Origin: Protostelium mycophagum
Lineage: Eukaryota; Evosea; Variosea; Protosteliida; Protosteliaceae
Reading direction: 5' to 3'
DNA: 30,067 nucleotides
Assembly (NCBI GenBank): GCA_002081555.1
Contig: MZNV01002362.1
Span: forward strand, 1-30,067
Made by a program: the position numbers and the translations under genes. Below the pieces are notes generated by a model that saw only the letters and a program-made list of their open reading frames with translations, did not search any database and had not been told where the DNA came from. This document shows positions 11,582-21,254 of this stretch, piece after piece (position 1 is the first letter of the stretch; the number at the start of each line of letters is the position of its first letter).

Positions 11582-12639
11582 TTAACTCAAGGTTTCGTTG
11601 AGGTCCTTGAACCAGTCCTCTTCTACTTCTTTGTGCTCCTGTTTCTCTTCAATAAAATAGAGCAACGAAACTTGGTTGAAATCACACTTGGACAAAATTC
11701 ATTCTTGCTGTCGTCAGCACCAACGTCTCGCAGCTAACCGTCGTCTTGTAGAAGATGACTCACCGATCTCTGCCGCTTGGGCATGGTGTTCTGCGAGAAA
11801 CTGCCGGGTTCAGCCTGCTGGAAGAAAAGCGGCACGTCTGGGAGGCCGATCTTCTTGTGTCCCTCTGTCTCGAAACCGTTTCCGTACACCTCTTTGGTCT
11901 TGTCCATGTCACCGTCGAAAAAGCGAATGGCTTCAAAGAAGTTAGATTCTATTTGAAGAGATACGCACTGTGAGATCCGTCTTCTGGCTCATCATCGACC
12001 GGCATGTCATGGTGTTCGAAATTGGGTGGATTCTGAGTGTAGAAGAGAAATGGGCTGGGTGACAAGCTGTTTGAATTAGAAACATCATGAAGGTTGATCA
12101 CGGACATCTCTTGGACAGGCTTGTGTAGAAAAATAGGAGCTTCAGAGTTGATATCTTCTGAGTGCAGGAGTTCCAAATCCATCGACACTGCAGCTAAATT
12201 TATCAGATCACCACACATTTTGGATGATCACACTGGAAATCTTCCTCCTTTTGTTTGAACGTGGAGTAGATTCTATAACAGACGGGCGAAGTACTGGATG
12301 GCTTCTTCTAATGTGCTCAAAGAAGGGTTTGTCAGGCCTGTCGTCAAAACCTTGAGTTTGACCGCTCCTGGCTCGAGCTCTAATTATCGTGAGCATATAG
12401 AGGACGATTATTGCTTGCCTGGCACCGCCAACCCAGTAGCGGTTTTGGTGCATGCCTCTTCGGTGTCTGCTGGATTGATTGTGACACCGGCGGCAAACTA
12501 CAACGAAGAAGCTTGGGAAATCAGCCTCTTTGGGTACGAAGACAAGAACAATGGACATATAGATAAGGGCGAGAGTAAATATCCGTCTTAACACAGTTGA
12601 CACTCAGACTGAGAATAAAAAAATTTACGGTGTGATCAT
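11582..12639 (-). CDS. Unknown, probably nuclear, largely disordered protein
   Basis: Seven exons give 233 residues with every junction GT-AG and in frame: 12639-12629, 12497-12426, 12379-12234, 12193-11969, 11930-11764, 11703-11688, 11646-11582. It starts MITPLPPVSQSIQQTPKRHA. A basic patch STPRSNKRRKIS near residue 70 looks like a nuclear localisation signal. The middle contains SPSPFLFYTQNPPNF and an acidic DMPVDDEPEDGSH, then FFDGDMDKTKEVYGNGFETE. The end is charged with two tryptophan/phenylalanine anchors (EEDWFKDLNETLS). Short motifs in a disordered chain suggest a regulatory or scaffold protein, but I recognise no family. It is divergent from DAD1, with 154 bp between the two ATGs. 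The second exon's acceptor is the CGTTGTAG motif. Confidence 0.72.
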
Positions 12640-12793
12640 CAAGCTCGTCTTGTTTGTTGAGGTCAGATATCTCCACTATGCAGCCGGCCCTTTCGCTGTG
12701 TTCATTCCATGTGATCTGTCTCTTCTCGTTTTTTTTGTGGATGTCTACAACCAACCTTGCGACGACGTGTCTCTGATTTAAATCATCTTCAAA

Positions 12794-13265
12794 ATGAGCC
12801 AGGTCCAAGGACAACGCCGCACAGACCAATCTTTATTCCAAGAGTTCTTGACCAGTTACAACAAGACCCCTAAGGTGGTCAAGGTCTGCGATGTATTTCT
12901 CGTATACATCTTATTAACAGGTATTTTGTTCTCATTGTCCTTCGGGACTTCAATAACCTTGATTAGGTATCATCCAATTTATCTACTGTGCTCTTGTCGG
13001 TACCTTCCCTTTTAACTCTTTCCTCAGTGGCTTCATTTCTACCGTTGGAACTTTTGTCTTAACTGGTGAGGATTCATTCAGCTTAAATAGATCAGCGACG
13101 ACTGATCGTGTGGAAATACCGTATTGATCGCCTTTATCAGTATGTCTTCGTATCCAAGTCGGCCCAAAGAGCCCATTCAAGGGGAGATCTAACGAGAGAG
13201 CTTTCTTCGAGTACATTTTTGCCAACTTGATCCTTCACCTGTGGGTGATGAACTTCATGGGTTAA
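12794..13265 (+). CDS. DAD1: DAD1, oligosaccharyltransferase subunit
   Basis: Three exons (12794-12920, 12967-13065, 13141-13265) give 116 residues, normal for the family. Visible signatures are LLYILLTG-like [19 protein letters not shown], the near-invariant [20 protein letters not shown], then [30 protein letters not shown] and the terminal FMG. DAD1/Ost2 is a small ER membrane protein required for assembly and activity of the N-linked oligosaccharyltransferase. Three hydrophobic segments are present. A candidate AATAAA lies about 20 bp after the stop. Confidence 0.97.
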
Positions 13266-13485
13266 GTTCGCATCGATGGACCTAAATAAACAGGGTAATG
13301 TTGAAGAATATTGATCTCGTCACATATTGACATACGTGGAATGAAATGTCGGGCATATCCTCAATTTAGATCTTCAGCCATTATAGATTGTTTCTTCGCG
13401 CGGAAAAGTTAACGTTGAGAACGACTGTAAGTTAAGCTCCTCCATCGGCCAATATATATATTTCTTGAAGCAAAAACACTAGAGG
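13266..13485. other. Short intergenic stretch between convergent genes
   Basis: Holds the DAD1 3' end with AATAAA near 13285 and a short TA-repeat near 13452. No further gene is seen. Confidence 0.5.
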
Positions 13486-13762
13486 TCATTCACCATCTTG
13501 AAAAGTCATGCTGAACATCGATTTCTTCATCTGGGACTTGTTTTTTACGACTAGACGAGATAGAGCCAGTGTTGGCTCTTTGAGGTCTTCTACATTTTCG
13601 CACCTTTGGCTGGAATACTGCACAAATATAAGGAGGATAACAATTCCCGATTTTTAAATCAAGCTCTGTAATTGGTTCGTTGTAGATAGACGGACGTAAT
13701 CCGGAAGCACAGCCACACTCCCTTTCAAAGCATAAAAATACCGTGCTTGACTGCTTCATCAT
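13486..13762 (-). CDS. Small unknown protein, about 50 aa
   Basis: Two exons (13762-13742 and 13617-13486) give MMKQSST followed by a polar, lysine-rich sequence with DLKEPTLALSRLVVKNKSQM and the end KSMFSMTFQDGE. The unspliced frame is also open for 99 codons, so the true reading is uncertain. The spliced form looks more protein-like. It is divergent from the PB1-ZZ gene, with only 28 bp between start codons. Function unknown. Confidence 0.42.
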
Positions 13763-13790
13763 TCTTAAGAGCCACAGACAAAGAAAAGCA

Positions 13791-14581
13791 ATGACCAACC
13801 AGTATCTATCCCTTCAAATCAGAGCTAGATGGGGCGACCAACGCCGCACAACAGAGATGACGCGGGCCGGTGCAGATTTTGGCAAGCTGCAGTCCGTGTT
13901 AGCAGAAAAATTTGGGCGGGAAATTCAACACATCAGAGATAGCGAAATCAAATATGCTGTTGCAGACGGTGAGATAAAACCCTGCGCACAATTTCTGATT
14001 TTGTAGGTGACTGGGCTGATATCAACAATGACGGGGACGTGTCAACCGCGTTCAGAAGACATCTCGACGAGGGGATCGAAAACATCGTCGTTTCTAAGAA
14101 GACAAAGACAAATTGCACAACACCCGCTTTACCCCCTAAAACAAAACCCGTCAGCACCTCTCCGCAAGACAAACGCTACCGATTAGTACATGGCGTGGCC
14201 TGCTCCCGGTGCTCCCAGAACATAGTCGGTACACGTCATACTTGCGAAGTGTGCCCCTCGTACTCGGTCTGTACAGCTTGTCTCTCCCAAGGACACGTAC
14301 CAAACCACACTATGAGGCCACTTGGCGGGCCAACTTTTAGTGACAAGTGGGCCAACAGAAAAGGGGACGTCAAATCAAGTAACCGAAAAGAGCAGAAGCA
14401 TCAAATACAGCATATAGAGAGCATGCGAGAAGATCTAGACGGTGACGAGATGAATAGGCCGATTCCGGCGGTGACAGAAGAGATGCGGGAAGTGATGGAG
14501 ATGTACCAACCCCCAACACAGCAGAGAGAGATCAGCTTACACGACCTGATTTTCGTTAAACCAGCCCGAAGGATGGCATAA
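13791..14581 (+). CDS. p62/SQSTM1-like PB1-ZZ protein (no UBA seen)
   Basis: Two exons (13791-13968, 14007-14581) give 250 residues. Residues ~5-85 form a PB1 domain, shown by basic ARWGDQRRTTEM at the start and the acidic OPCA motif YAVADGDWADINNDGDV. Residues ~121-165 form a ZZ zinc finger with CSRC, HTCEVC, CTAC and a final HVPNH. PB1 plus ZZ is the front half of SQSTM1/p62 and NBR1, autophagy receptors that polymerise through PB1. The C-terminus (ISLHDLIFVKPARRMA) has no recognisable UBA domain, and the chain is shorter than p62 (about 440 aa in human). It may therefore be a scaffold rather than a ubiquitin receptor. It converges on the F-box/LRR gene, 38 bp away. Confidence 0.85.
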
Positions 14582-14619
14582 AGATGATGTGGTTCCTGAA
14601 GATACTTATAGATCTGTCT

Positions 14620-17600
14620 TTATGCATCTGTTTGGTTTTGTTCTTGCTGTGCTTCGGCGGCGGCGGCGGCGGCAGCGGCAGCGGCAGCGGCGTCCCTCGC
14701 TCTTCTCTGCTGTTCTCTCAAATCATTTTTTTCCTTTGTGGTTTCAGTAGATTCGTCATCAATGATAGAACAACTCTCACCTTCACTTTCCTCTCTCTGG
14801 CTATCCTTTGCTCTTCGTTTTGAGTTTCGATCTGGCTGTTCAACCTATGCTTTTTGAAGAAGGCCACAGACTCTGATTTTGTGATGGAGGTATCTGTCAG
14901 TGCCAGTACTTCCAGTCTGTAAAGGTCAGTTGTAGATAGAGGCAGTGGAACTTTCCTTGAACATTCTGAGGCGTATGATATGGACTTCATGGTGATGTGT
15001 ACACAGCCAGAGAGTATAAGGCTGCTCAGAAATTTACAATGAGATACCAGCTGAGATACACTTTCATCAGTGATCTATTTTAGATCAGTTACGTCTTATA
15101 TCTTGGTGCACAATGGCATACCTGAGTGCAATGACTTGCAGTGAATGTGGTCATACTGCGGTTATACTGTGCAACAGCATGAATGGTCTTATCGGTGATA
15201 TTGTCTATATTTGTCATATCAAGCAGTTGTAGATGGGGGCAGAGGCGGGGGGCGAGGGAGAGGCTAGCGTCAGTGAGGGTTTTACATTCTGCTAGAACCA
15301 GTCCGTTGAGGTTGTTACAACCTCTTAAAATACGCTGAGGATTTCAGTTTTGGCGGGAGAAAAACGATCTACAACGAACCAATAATAAATCGTCCTGCAT
15401 ATTAGAGCATTTTGAAAAGAAGAGTCCTTCCAAGTTTGCGCTACCTATGGGTTGGTCATCTGTCGATGTCAGTGTCGACATGCACAAAGAAATGAAACAG
15501 ACCTGTGGAGACTGTACAGTTTGTTATTGCCGTACAGTGCGAGAAATAAGCTCGGCCCAATTGTTTGAGATTCTATAACAGTCAGATATTTCTCCGATCT
15601 TTCGTGGAAATTTCTTGGATCCTGACCTTGAGAGAATGATAAACACTATCCCCGGTCAACATTCTGCAGCCACTCAACACCATCGTGTCTAAACAGCTCC
15701 CCCACAAACCATGTGATAAGACCTACGTTTTTTAGAAACAAAAAGTATATTTGGATTTCAAAATGTGTATAATAGTGATGAGTTTGTTATAGATGGACTC
15801 ACTTCCACGTCATCATCGGTGATGTTCGTCTCGGCCAGTGACAGATGCACCATGAACGGAAATGATGCGGAGATCACTCTGACACATGTGGACTCGATCT
15901 GTGTGCATGCCGTCAAGTCTAAGAGCTGTATACTGGGGCAGTTTTCTGATAACATGGACACTGAATCGAAGTTTACGCTGTCTTTGCAGCCGTTCAGTTC
16001 TGCAGAAAATCAGGCAAAAAAATTAATCTTTTCTGAGCAGTTTTTGTAAACTTTTTAACATTAAATTCCTCACCCAAGATGGTCAACTTTTCACAGTTGT
16101 TGAAGACAGATGACAGGCTGTCAGATGTCACATTGATACATAGTGACAGGTACAAGGTGTTCAGCTCCGCACATCCGTTGGCCACCGCCAACATCGTCTC
16201 ATCGGTGATTCGAATGCACCGAGATAAATTTCTGCGAAATTTTCGTGAGTTTTCAACAAAATTTGGTGGAATTCCGGGAAATCTCTCACAAGATCTCTAA
16301 ATCGGGGCATGATGAGGCCAATGCGACCACACTTGCATCTGTGATCTTATCTTGCCTGGATAAATACGCTTTTTTCAACCATCTACAATTCGATAATGCC
16401 GTCACCACCTGAAATTTCTCAGAATTTTGGAGTTGTAGATGTGAGGTCTCTCACCTCATCGGTGACCCCTGATGTACATGACAGATAACATGTCTCAAGA
16501 TTTGATGCTGCTGTAAATAGAGCCACCAAAGACTCGGTAGTAACCGTGTTTACTTGATCTCGTTAATGTCGACAGGTTTTCAAGGGAAATCTCACATTGG
16601 GTGAAGTCGACATATCTTAAGTTTTCGCATCTTTTGGAGAGCATCTCAATCGTCCTTGCACCGATCTTTCTGCATCTACAACGCGTCAAATAAATCCTTT
16701 TGTAATTTTTGTACAGTAAAGAATCTTCGGAATTTACCTGCCCACATTTAATTCTGTGAGCTCACACGCATCTACAACGGCCATCATTCCGTCATCCGTA
16801 ATCTCCGGTAGTCGCGATACCGACAGGATTCTCAGGTTCTGACAACTCCGGGAGATTTCGAGGAGAAATCCATCCGTCAGACGTAAACACCCGAAGACTG
16901 ATAATTCGGTTAAATTTGGGCAGGCCCTCAGCGCTGTACAGATGGAAAAGTCGTGTACTCTTGTACAGCGCGCGATATTCAGGGTCTCAAGGTCTCGAAG
17001 TTGTTCTGAAAGGGTTAATCTACAATCACTAAAAAGTTTTCCATACCAACGATGTGATCAGTCACCCCTTGTACACTTGTCAAGTTGAGATGTCTCAAGT
17101 TTTTCAGAGCAGGATTTTGAGATGTCATAAAATTCGTCAGGGCAACCTCTCCGATATTATAGCAACGGTCAAAATTCAGAGATCGAATATTTCTGCCTGC
17201 AAGTTGTCAAATCAATTGTAAATTCTATTTTATTATGTGTGATGTTCAATGTTCCCGAGAAATTACGGTAAGCAACCGCAAATTTTACGGTAGCTTACCG
17301 CAAAAAATTGATCGGGGGAAAATGTCTCACAAATCAGGTATTTAAAGATTTTTTGTATTTGGTAAATGAAAGTTAATGTGTTCATCAGTATATTTTGCTG
17401 AGACACTCATGTTGAAAATTACATCTGTCTGAGATGGCCTGCAATGTGCCGTCCCCGATGTGACTAGAAGCCCGAGAGAAATCAACTTCTTCGGTGTATT
17501 CGTGAACAAACAATTTAGATGCCTGAAAGAGCATCAGTCGTGTGATGATGGACGTGTGGTATCTGGAATCTAGAGTGATTACCTTGTCATCAAAGAGATG

Positions 17601-17663
17601 GCGTGAGATGACAAAGTTAAGGACCTTCTGTAGAAGGTTCTCAGGCAGTTGCCCTATTGTCAT
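14620..17663 (-). CDS. F-box/leucine-rich-repeat protein (FBXL type)
   Basis: A gene with many short introns encoding an estimated 600-650 residues. The ATG at 17663 begins MTIGQLPENLLQKVLNFVIS, an F-box-like segment that would bind SKP1. After a helical linker come at least ten cysteine-containing LRRs of the AMN1/FBXL kind, for example RSLNFDRCYNIGEVALTNFM, LNIARCTRVHDFSICTALRA, LSVFGCLRLTDGFLLEISRS, LNLSRCIRITDETMLAVANG and LLDLTACTQIESTCVRVISA. The tail is charged (EEQRIARERKVK) with ten consecutive alanines (around 14660-14689), ending QQEQNQTDA. Such proteins are substrate adaptors of SCF ubiquitin ligases. The sequence upstream to about 17845 stays open in frame and can splice in at GGG|GTGAAG...TTTGCAG (43-nt intron), so extra N-terminal exons are possible. 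Confidence 0.88.
14660..14689 (-). repeat. GCC/GCT trinucleotide repeat coding polyalanine
   Basis: A run of GCT/GCC codons on the minus strand near the end of the F-box/LRR gene encodes about ten alanines. Such tracts are prone to length change. Confidence 0.8.
17263..17303. repeat. Inverted repeat of the CGGTAAG / CTTACCG element
   Basis: ACGGTAAGCAACCGCAAA is followed by TTTTACGGTAGCTTACCGCA, forming overlapping inverted copies inside an F-box/LRR intron. Related phrases occur at about 2541-2567 and 30018-30045. Confidence 0.6.
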
Positions 17664-17816
17664 CTGCAAAGATCAGCCACAGTAGACCTGCTGATCATCT
17701 TCACCCCAGAAAAGTTGCCCTCATCACTTTTCTCTTGGATGTCCAAGAAGTGATTGAGGGATCTGCCTATGCGCTGTATGCACAAGTTCAAAAGTGTTCC
17801 TGATTCAATTGAGATT

Positions 17817-18127
17817 CTAAATATTATGTTGAGTAACACGAGCAAAAAGTGGCTGACCCTTTGATAGAGCAGCGGCGTGGATAGCTTGGATGGACATAAT
17901 TGGTATGTGTTGTCCTTCGAAGGAGATGGAAATTTACAGGAGAAACCGATGGGTATCGAAACAAAGCGTGACCGAAAATGAGCGGTAGATCATAAACATG
18001 GAGAGTTGGAGTTACCATATACAGAAAATAATAAATGCCAAAAAAAGAGTACTCCATACACAAGGGTTTATTGAAGTAAAACATGCATACCTCCAGAAGG
18101 CATGCCACCAGTGACAACAATATTCAT
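17817..18127 (-). other. Possible small gene or 5' exons of the F-box/LRR gene
   Basis: Two readings fit. (1) ATG at 18127, MNIVVTGGMPSG, a GTATGC donor, then an exon from about 17930 reading GQHIPIMSIQAIHAAALSKG and a TAG at 17817, a 44-residue protein. (2) Exons in another frame, DNTYQLCPSKLSTPLLYQRV then LLNLCIQRIGRSLNHFLDIQ, continuing into the F-box ATG as an N-terminal extension of the downstream gene. I cannot choose between them from sequence alone. Confidence 0.3.
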
Positions 18128-18182
18128 GAAAGTTAAGGATACAGGGAGAACAATAGAAGGAGACCTCGCTCAACCATCTGCT

Positions 18183-18492
18183 TCACATTTCACATCCCAA
18201 TTTCTCTGTATACAGAGCTTGAGGTGATGGAAAGTGAGCTCGATGGTCTTGCTGGTTCTTGTCCTCTTTGTTTTTTGCATGCTGCGTCCTCAACCCTCTT
18301 TTCGGATCCGAAAAAACTGGAAGAAAAGTCAAAGAAAACTGTCAATTTTTTGTATTCTACGCGAGTTTTCGACCGAATTTTGAAAAAGGGTGAAACTTTC
18401 TACTTCAAGGTGTCACCTTTGCTTTTGAGGTGTTCGGGGTGTCGACGGTTATGTACATAAAGTATTGAGCGGCGGTCTGTATAGAGGGTCAT
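18183..18492 (-). CDS. Small basic hydrophilic protein, 69 aa, unknown
   Basis: Exons 18492-18417 and 18316-18183 join in frame through an intron with a good polypyrimidine acceptor (CTTTTCTTCCAG). The protein begins MTLYTDRRSILYVHNRRHPE and ends PSPQALYTEKLGCEM. It is rich in Lys, Arg, His and Gln, with no membrane segment. No family is recognised. The ATG lies 45 bp after the stop of the preceding minus-strand mini-gene and the stop lies 55 bp before the next candidate ATG. Confidence 0.45.
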
Positions 18493-18537
18493 CTTTGCCG
18501 CTCAAAAAGCCAGGTCAGGCCGTATCTTGGTGTTATA

Positions 18538-18830
18538 TCATTGTATCTCCAAGATGCTTCTTTTTGCTCCAATATTTGCTTTGTAAATGTCCACTTTGAA
18601 CAACAACAAAGCCTACGCCGCATCCAAGAAATATGCAGAGATGAGAGCGTCACAGACAGCATTTTTGTTGGCACAAATTCGAATTTTAGCTTGGCGCGAG
18701 AAAGGCAACCACAATTCGGCTTGAATTTTCCATTAAGTTTCGGAATATCTCCTTTTTCTCGGGACAGGACCTGCCAGGTGTCCAGACTTTTAAGGTGAGA
18801 TTCGAGCAACTTAGCCACAGCAACGTCCAT
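18538..18830 (-). CDS. Very small helical protein, 44 aa, unknown
   Basis: The ATG at 18830 begins MDVAVAKLLESHLKSLDTWQ. A CAG|GTCCTG donor joins an exon ending in GGCGTAG-acceptor sequence that reads ALLLFKVDIYKANIGAKRSI and stops at 18538. The result is one amphipathic and one more hydrophobic helix. The unspliced frame is also open, which lowers confidence. It is divergent from the kinase at 18873 (42 bp between ATGs), so its promoter would be shared. An E2F-like GGCGCGAG lies in the putative intron. Confidence 0.35.
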
Positions 18831-18872
18831 CACAACATCATACGCACGCAAAGACGACGAGACACAGTGACA

Positions 18873-20307
18873 ATGTCAAAGTTTCGGAACTACGAGGACA
18901 TTCGAGAAATAGGTGAGTCATGAAGTTGTGATTGTTTGTGATGCTGTCAGGGTGTGGGGCTTACGGTACCATTTTCGTGGCACATCAGAGATTCACACAG
19001 AGACGAGTCATTCTAAAGAGGATCGCAAAAGAGAAATCGGCATACCGGATCCAATCTGAGATTGAAGCGGGTGCGAAAAAATAAAATGAAGATAATGTTC
19101 TTAATCAGGGTTTAGGGATCAAAACTAGAGGCGTTCCAGGCATTCCCCGTTTCCATGAATCCATAGACGATGGTGACATGATAGTGAGTGTATTAGATGA
19201 GAGATAAGCCTAAAGAGGTCACAGTGGTTGGTGTTTGATTGCGCGAGAGGAGTGGATCTCATATCGTGGATGGAAGCGAGACAATTTAAACCAGTGTCAG
19301 AGCCATTATTGAGACACATTTTTAGACAACTCCTCAGGATACTGAAACAACTGCATTCGGTGAGAGGACCTATTTGTTACTCTTCAACTTTTTTAATGCG
19401 CACATACTCTGCACATGCATTGCAGTGATACATCATATAACATTGACACATCATATTACGTTGATGCATCATCCTAACTTTTGCAGATCTCATTGTGTCA
19501 CAGAGACATTAAGTTAGAGAACATCATCTTTGATCCCTCATCAGGTGCTGTTCAGCTGGTGGATTTTGGTCTGGCTCATCAATTTGAGCCGGGAGACACA
19601 TGTACAGATTTCGCGGGTTCACCGGAATATTCTCCCCCTGAGGTGAGATTTCCATGAGATTTCTATATATTGTGTTCGCAAAGCTGTGTTTACACGCAGA
19701 CCTTCTCTGTTCTCCTTTTGTTTTTAGAATGCGGTTGTAGATGAGTGGATTTGGTGTTCTACAACGAGGTCATCAAGCTGATGCGTCTCAAGGTCTTGTC
19801 ATGTCAAAAACCTTTTTCAGCACCAAAAGCTGACATATGGAGCCTGGGCGTCACAGTAAGAAATCTCGTTGAAAACACGATTCACTAACTCGTTGTAGAT
19901 GTACGCACTCGCCTTTGGTATTTTTCCATTCGTTTTTCAAGACGGCGAGCAGTCCCTCTTTAACGGCCCAAAACGTCACCCTTCCGTCACTTTTCCTGGA
20001 ACAAGAGGGTCCATTCAATTGAGACGCATCCTGTCACAAATGCTCGATGTCCATTCTTGTACTCGGGCGGATGTAGATGAGTTGAGGTCAAACCCGTGGC
20101 TTAATCCTGGTGAGAGCATTGTAGATGAAGAGTTTTCGAATGTCACCTGCAGCAAAGATCTTTTCGTCATATGTTTGATGTGATTGACTCGTTGTAGACA
20201 AGCCAGAAATCACCAGCCCTTCTGTGCAGAGGAGGTGTATGAGCGGGCCTACAGAGAGGAGGAAAGTTGGCGGGAAGTTGAAGTCGAAGAGCGGCGACAG
20301 AAAATAA
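18873..20307 (+). CDS. Protein kinase (complete catalytic motifs)
   Basis: Exons include 18873-18912, 18951-19070, 19116-19183, one from 19225, and others to 20307. The Gly-rich loop is GCGAYG at residues 14-19. The VAIK lysine lies in VILKRIAKE and the alpha-C glutamate in IQSEIEAG. The catalytic loop is CHRDIKLENI, the DFG motif VDFGLAHQF, and the APE region AGSPEYSPPE. PKADIWSLGVTMYALAFG is subdomain IX. All key residues are present, so it should be active. The arrangement resembles SNF1/CHK-like CAMK-group kinases, but I cannot assign a subfamily. The tail is basic (RRKVGGKLKSKSGDRK). Two introns end in CGTTGTAG (19891-19898, 20190-20197). A related kinase lies at 22818-23699. Confidence 0.93.
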
Positions 20308-20346
20308 CGCGAAAATTCTACAATTTTGAGAGGATAAAATCGGAAC

Positions 20347-21085
20347 ATGAGATTCAATGATTTCGTTTGTAATCGAGGTGGTTTTACGTACACACATCAT
20401 CAGCAAAACTCCCTGCTATCTCGTTTGTTTACACGTTGTTCCTGTTGATCTTGGACCAATCTGTTTTGATCTAGCACGAAGGCATCCCTCCATTCGACCA
20501 AGCTTGGAAGCTTCCAACTCCGTTCTCTTCATTATAAGCTTCGTGTTGGTTATGTTTGGTATCCACAGTGACGAAGACATATTTACTAACGAGCACACCC
20601 CTCAGTTGCCGTGCGCATGTTCTACTCTCTTCGCGACCTGGGAATTTATAGAAGGATCATTCCACTCGAGAGAAGCACCCTACCACTTTGGAAGGTCTTT
20701 TGGCAGACATGCTGCTGTGTTTCTGCAACAATCGACATTCCAGCTGGAAGGACCAAAAATCAATCAAATTCACCGTATTCCAATGGAGAATTGGTTGATG
20801 TGACGTCGCTGCCTGTCAGAAAAACGTCAGAAAGGCTTTACGCTCAAAACTCGTGTATTTTTTACGTCCCCACTTCAACCGCTGCGACACGGATCAGATA
20901 AGGAAATGAGGAAAATGAACACACAATCAATACGACCATCGAATAGTAGAGCGCTAAGAAAAGCTACTGCCTTTTATTTCTCACCGGACATATCGTTAGA
21001 AGATAGGCTGCAATTACTACTGGAGATAACTAGAGAGTTGGATAGAAAAGCAACACAAAAGGATCCTGTGAAAAGAGAGACATGA
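20347..21085 (+). CDS. Unresolved multi-exon gene of unknown function
   Basis: The ATG at 20347 begins MRFNDFVCNR, splices at about 20376 and continues ARRHPSIRPSLEASNSVLFI. A further in-frame exon reads RMFYSLRDLGIYRRIIPLER, and a last exon reads RKATAFYFSPDISLEDRLQL then EITRELDRKATQKD, stopping TGA at 21083. An alternative is a 148-codon unspliced frame from 20357, so the exon order is provisional. The C-terminal part looks like a real charged helical segment. No family is recognised. Confidence 0.42.
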
Positions 21086-21254
21086 TCACGACAAACAAGA
21101 ATCTAATATGATAGAAAGTTTTTGGGGAGAGCTACAACACAGAGAATCAAGAATAAATCTGTATCTTGTCGACTGACACAGCGACACGTCATCGAAGGCT
21201 TAGAACTTTTTTGTGTTTTTACAACTTTGCATCGTCATTTTTTGTGATTCACAC

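Noticed and set aside
12196-12320. 22- and 23-nt introns, plus a GC-AG intron, in the gene next to DAD1
   Set aside because: A seven-exon model with only GT-AG introns of ordinary size and a proper ATG at 12639 gives a continuous 233-residue frame.
12298-12591. 97-codon plus-strand frame beginning MASSNVLKEGF
   Set aside because: Antisense to coding exons and an intron of the minus-strand gene, whose seven junctions all agree in frame.
12796-12829. Head-to-head overlap of a minus-strand gene with the DAD1 coding region
   Set aside because: The supposed start is TTG, not ATG; the real ATG at 12639 leaves a normal promoter gap.
17660-17663. Overlapping TGA/ATG (ATGA) that looked like translational coupling of two genes before the F-box/LRR gene
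   Set aside because: A 43-nt intron ending TTTGCAG directly before the ATG joins the upstream frame in phase, so this may be one gene.
18224-18460. 78-codon plus-strand frame
   Set aside because: Antisense to the two-exon 69-residue minus-strand gene, which has a good donor, polypyrimidine tract and matching phase.
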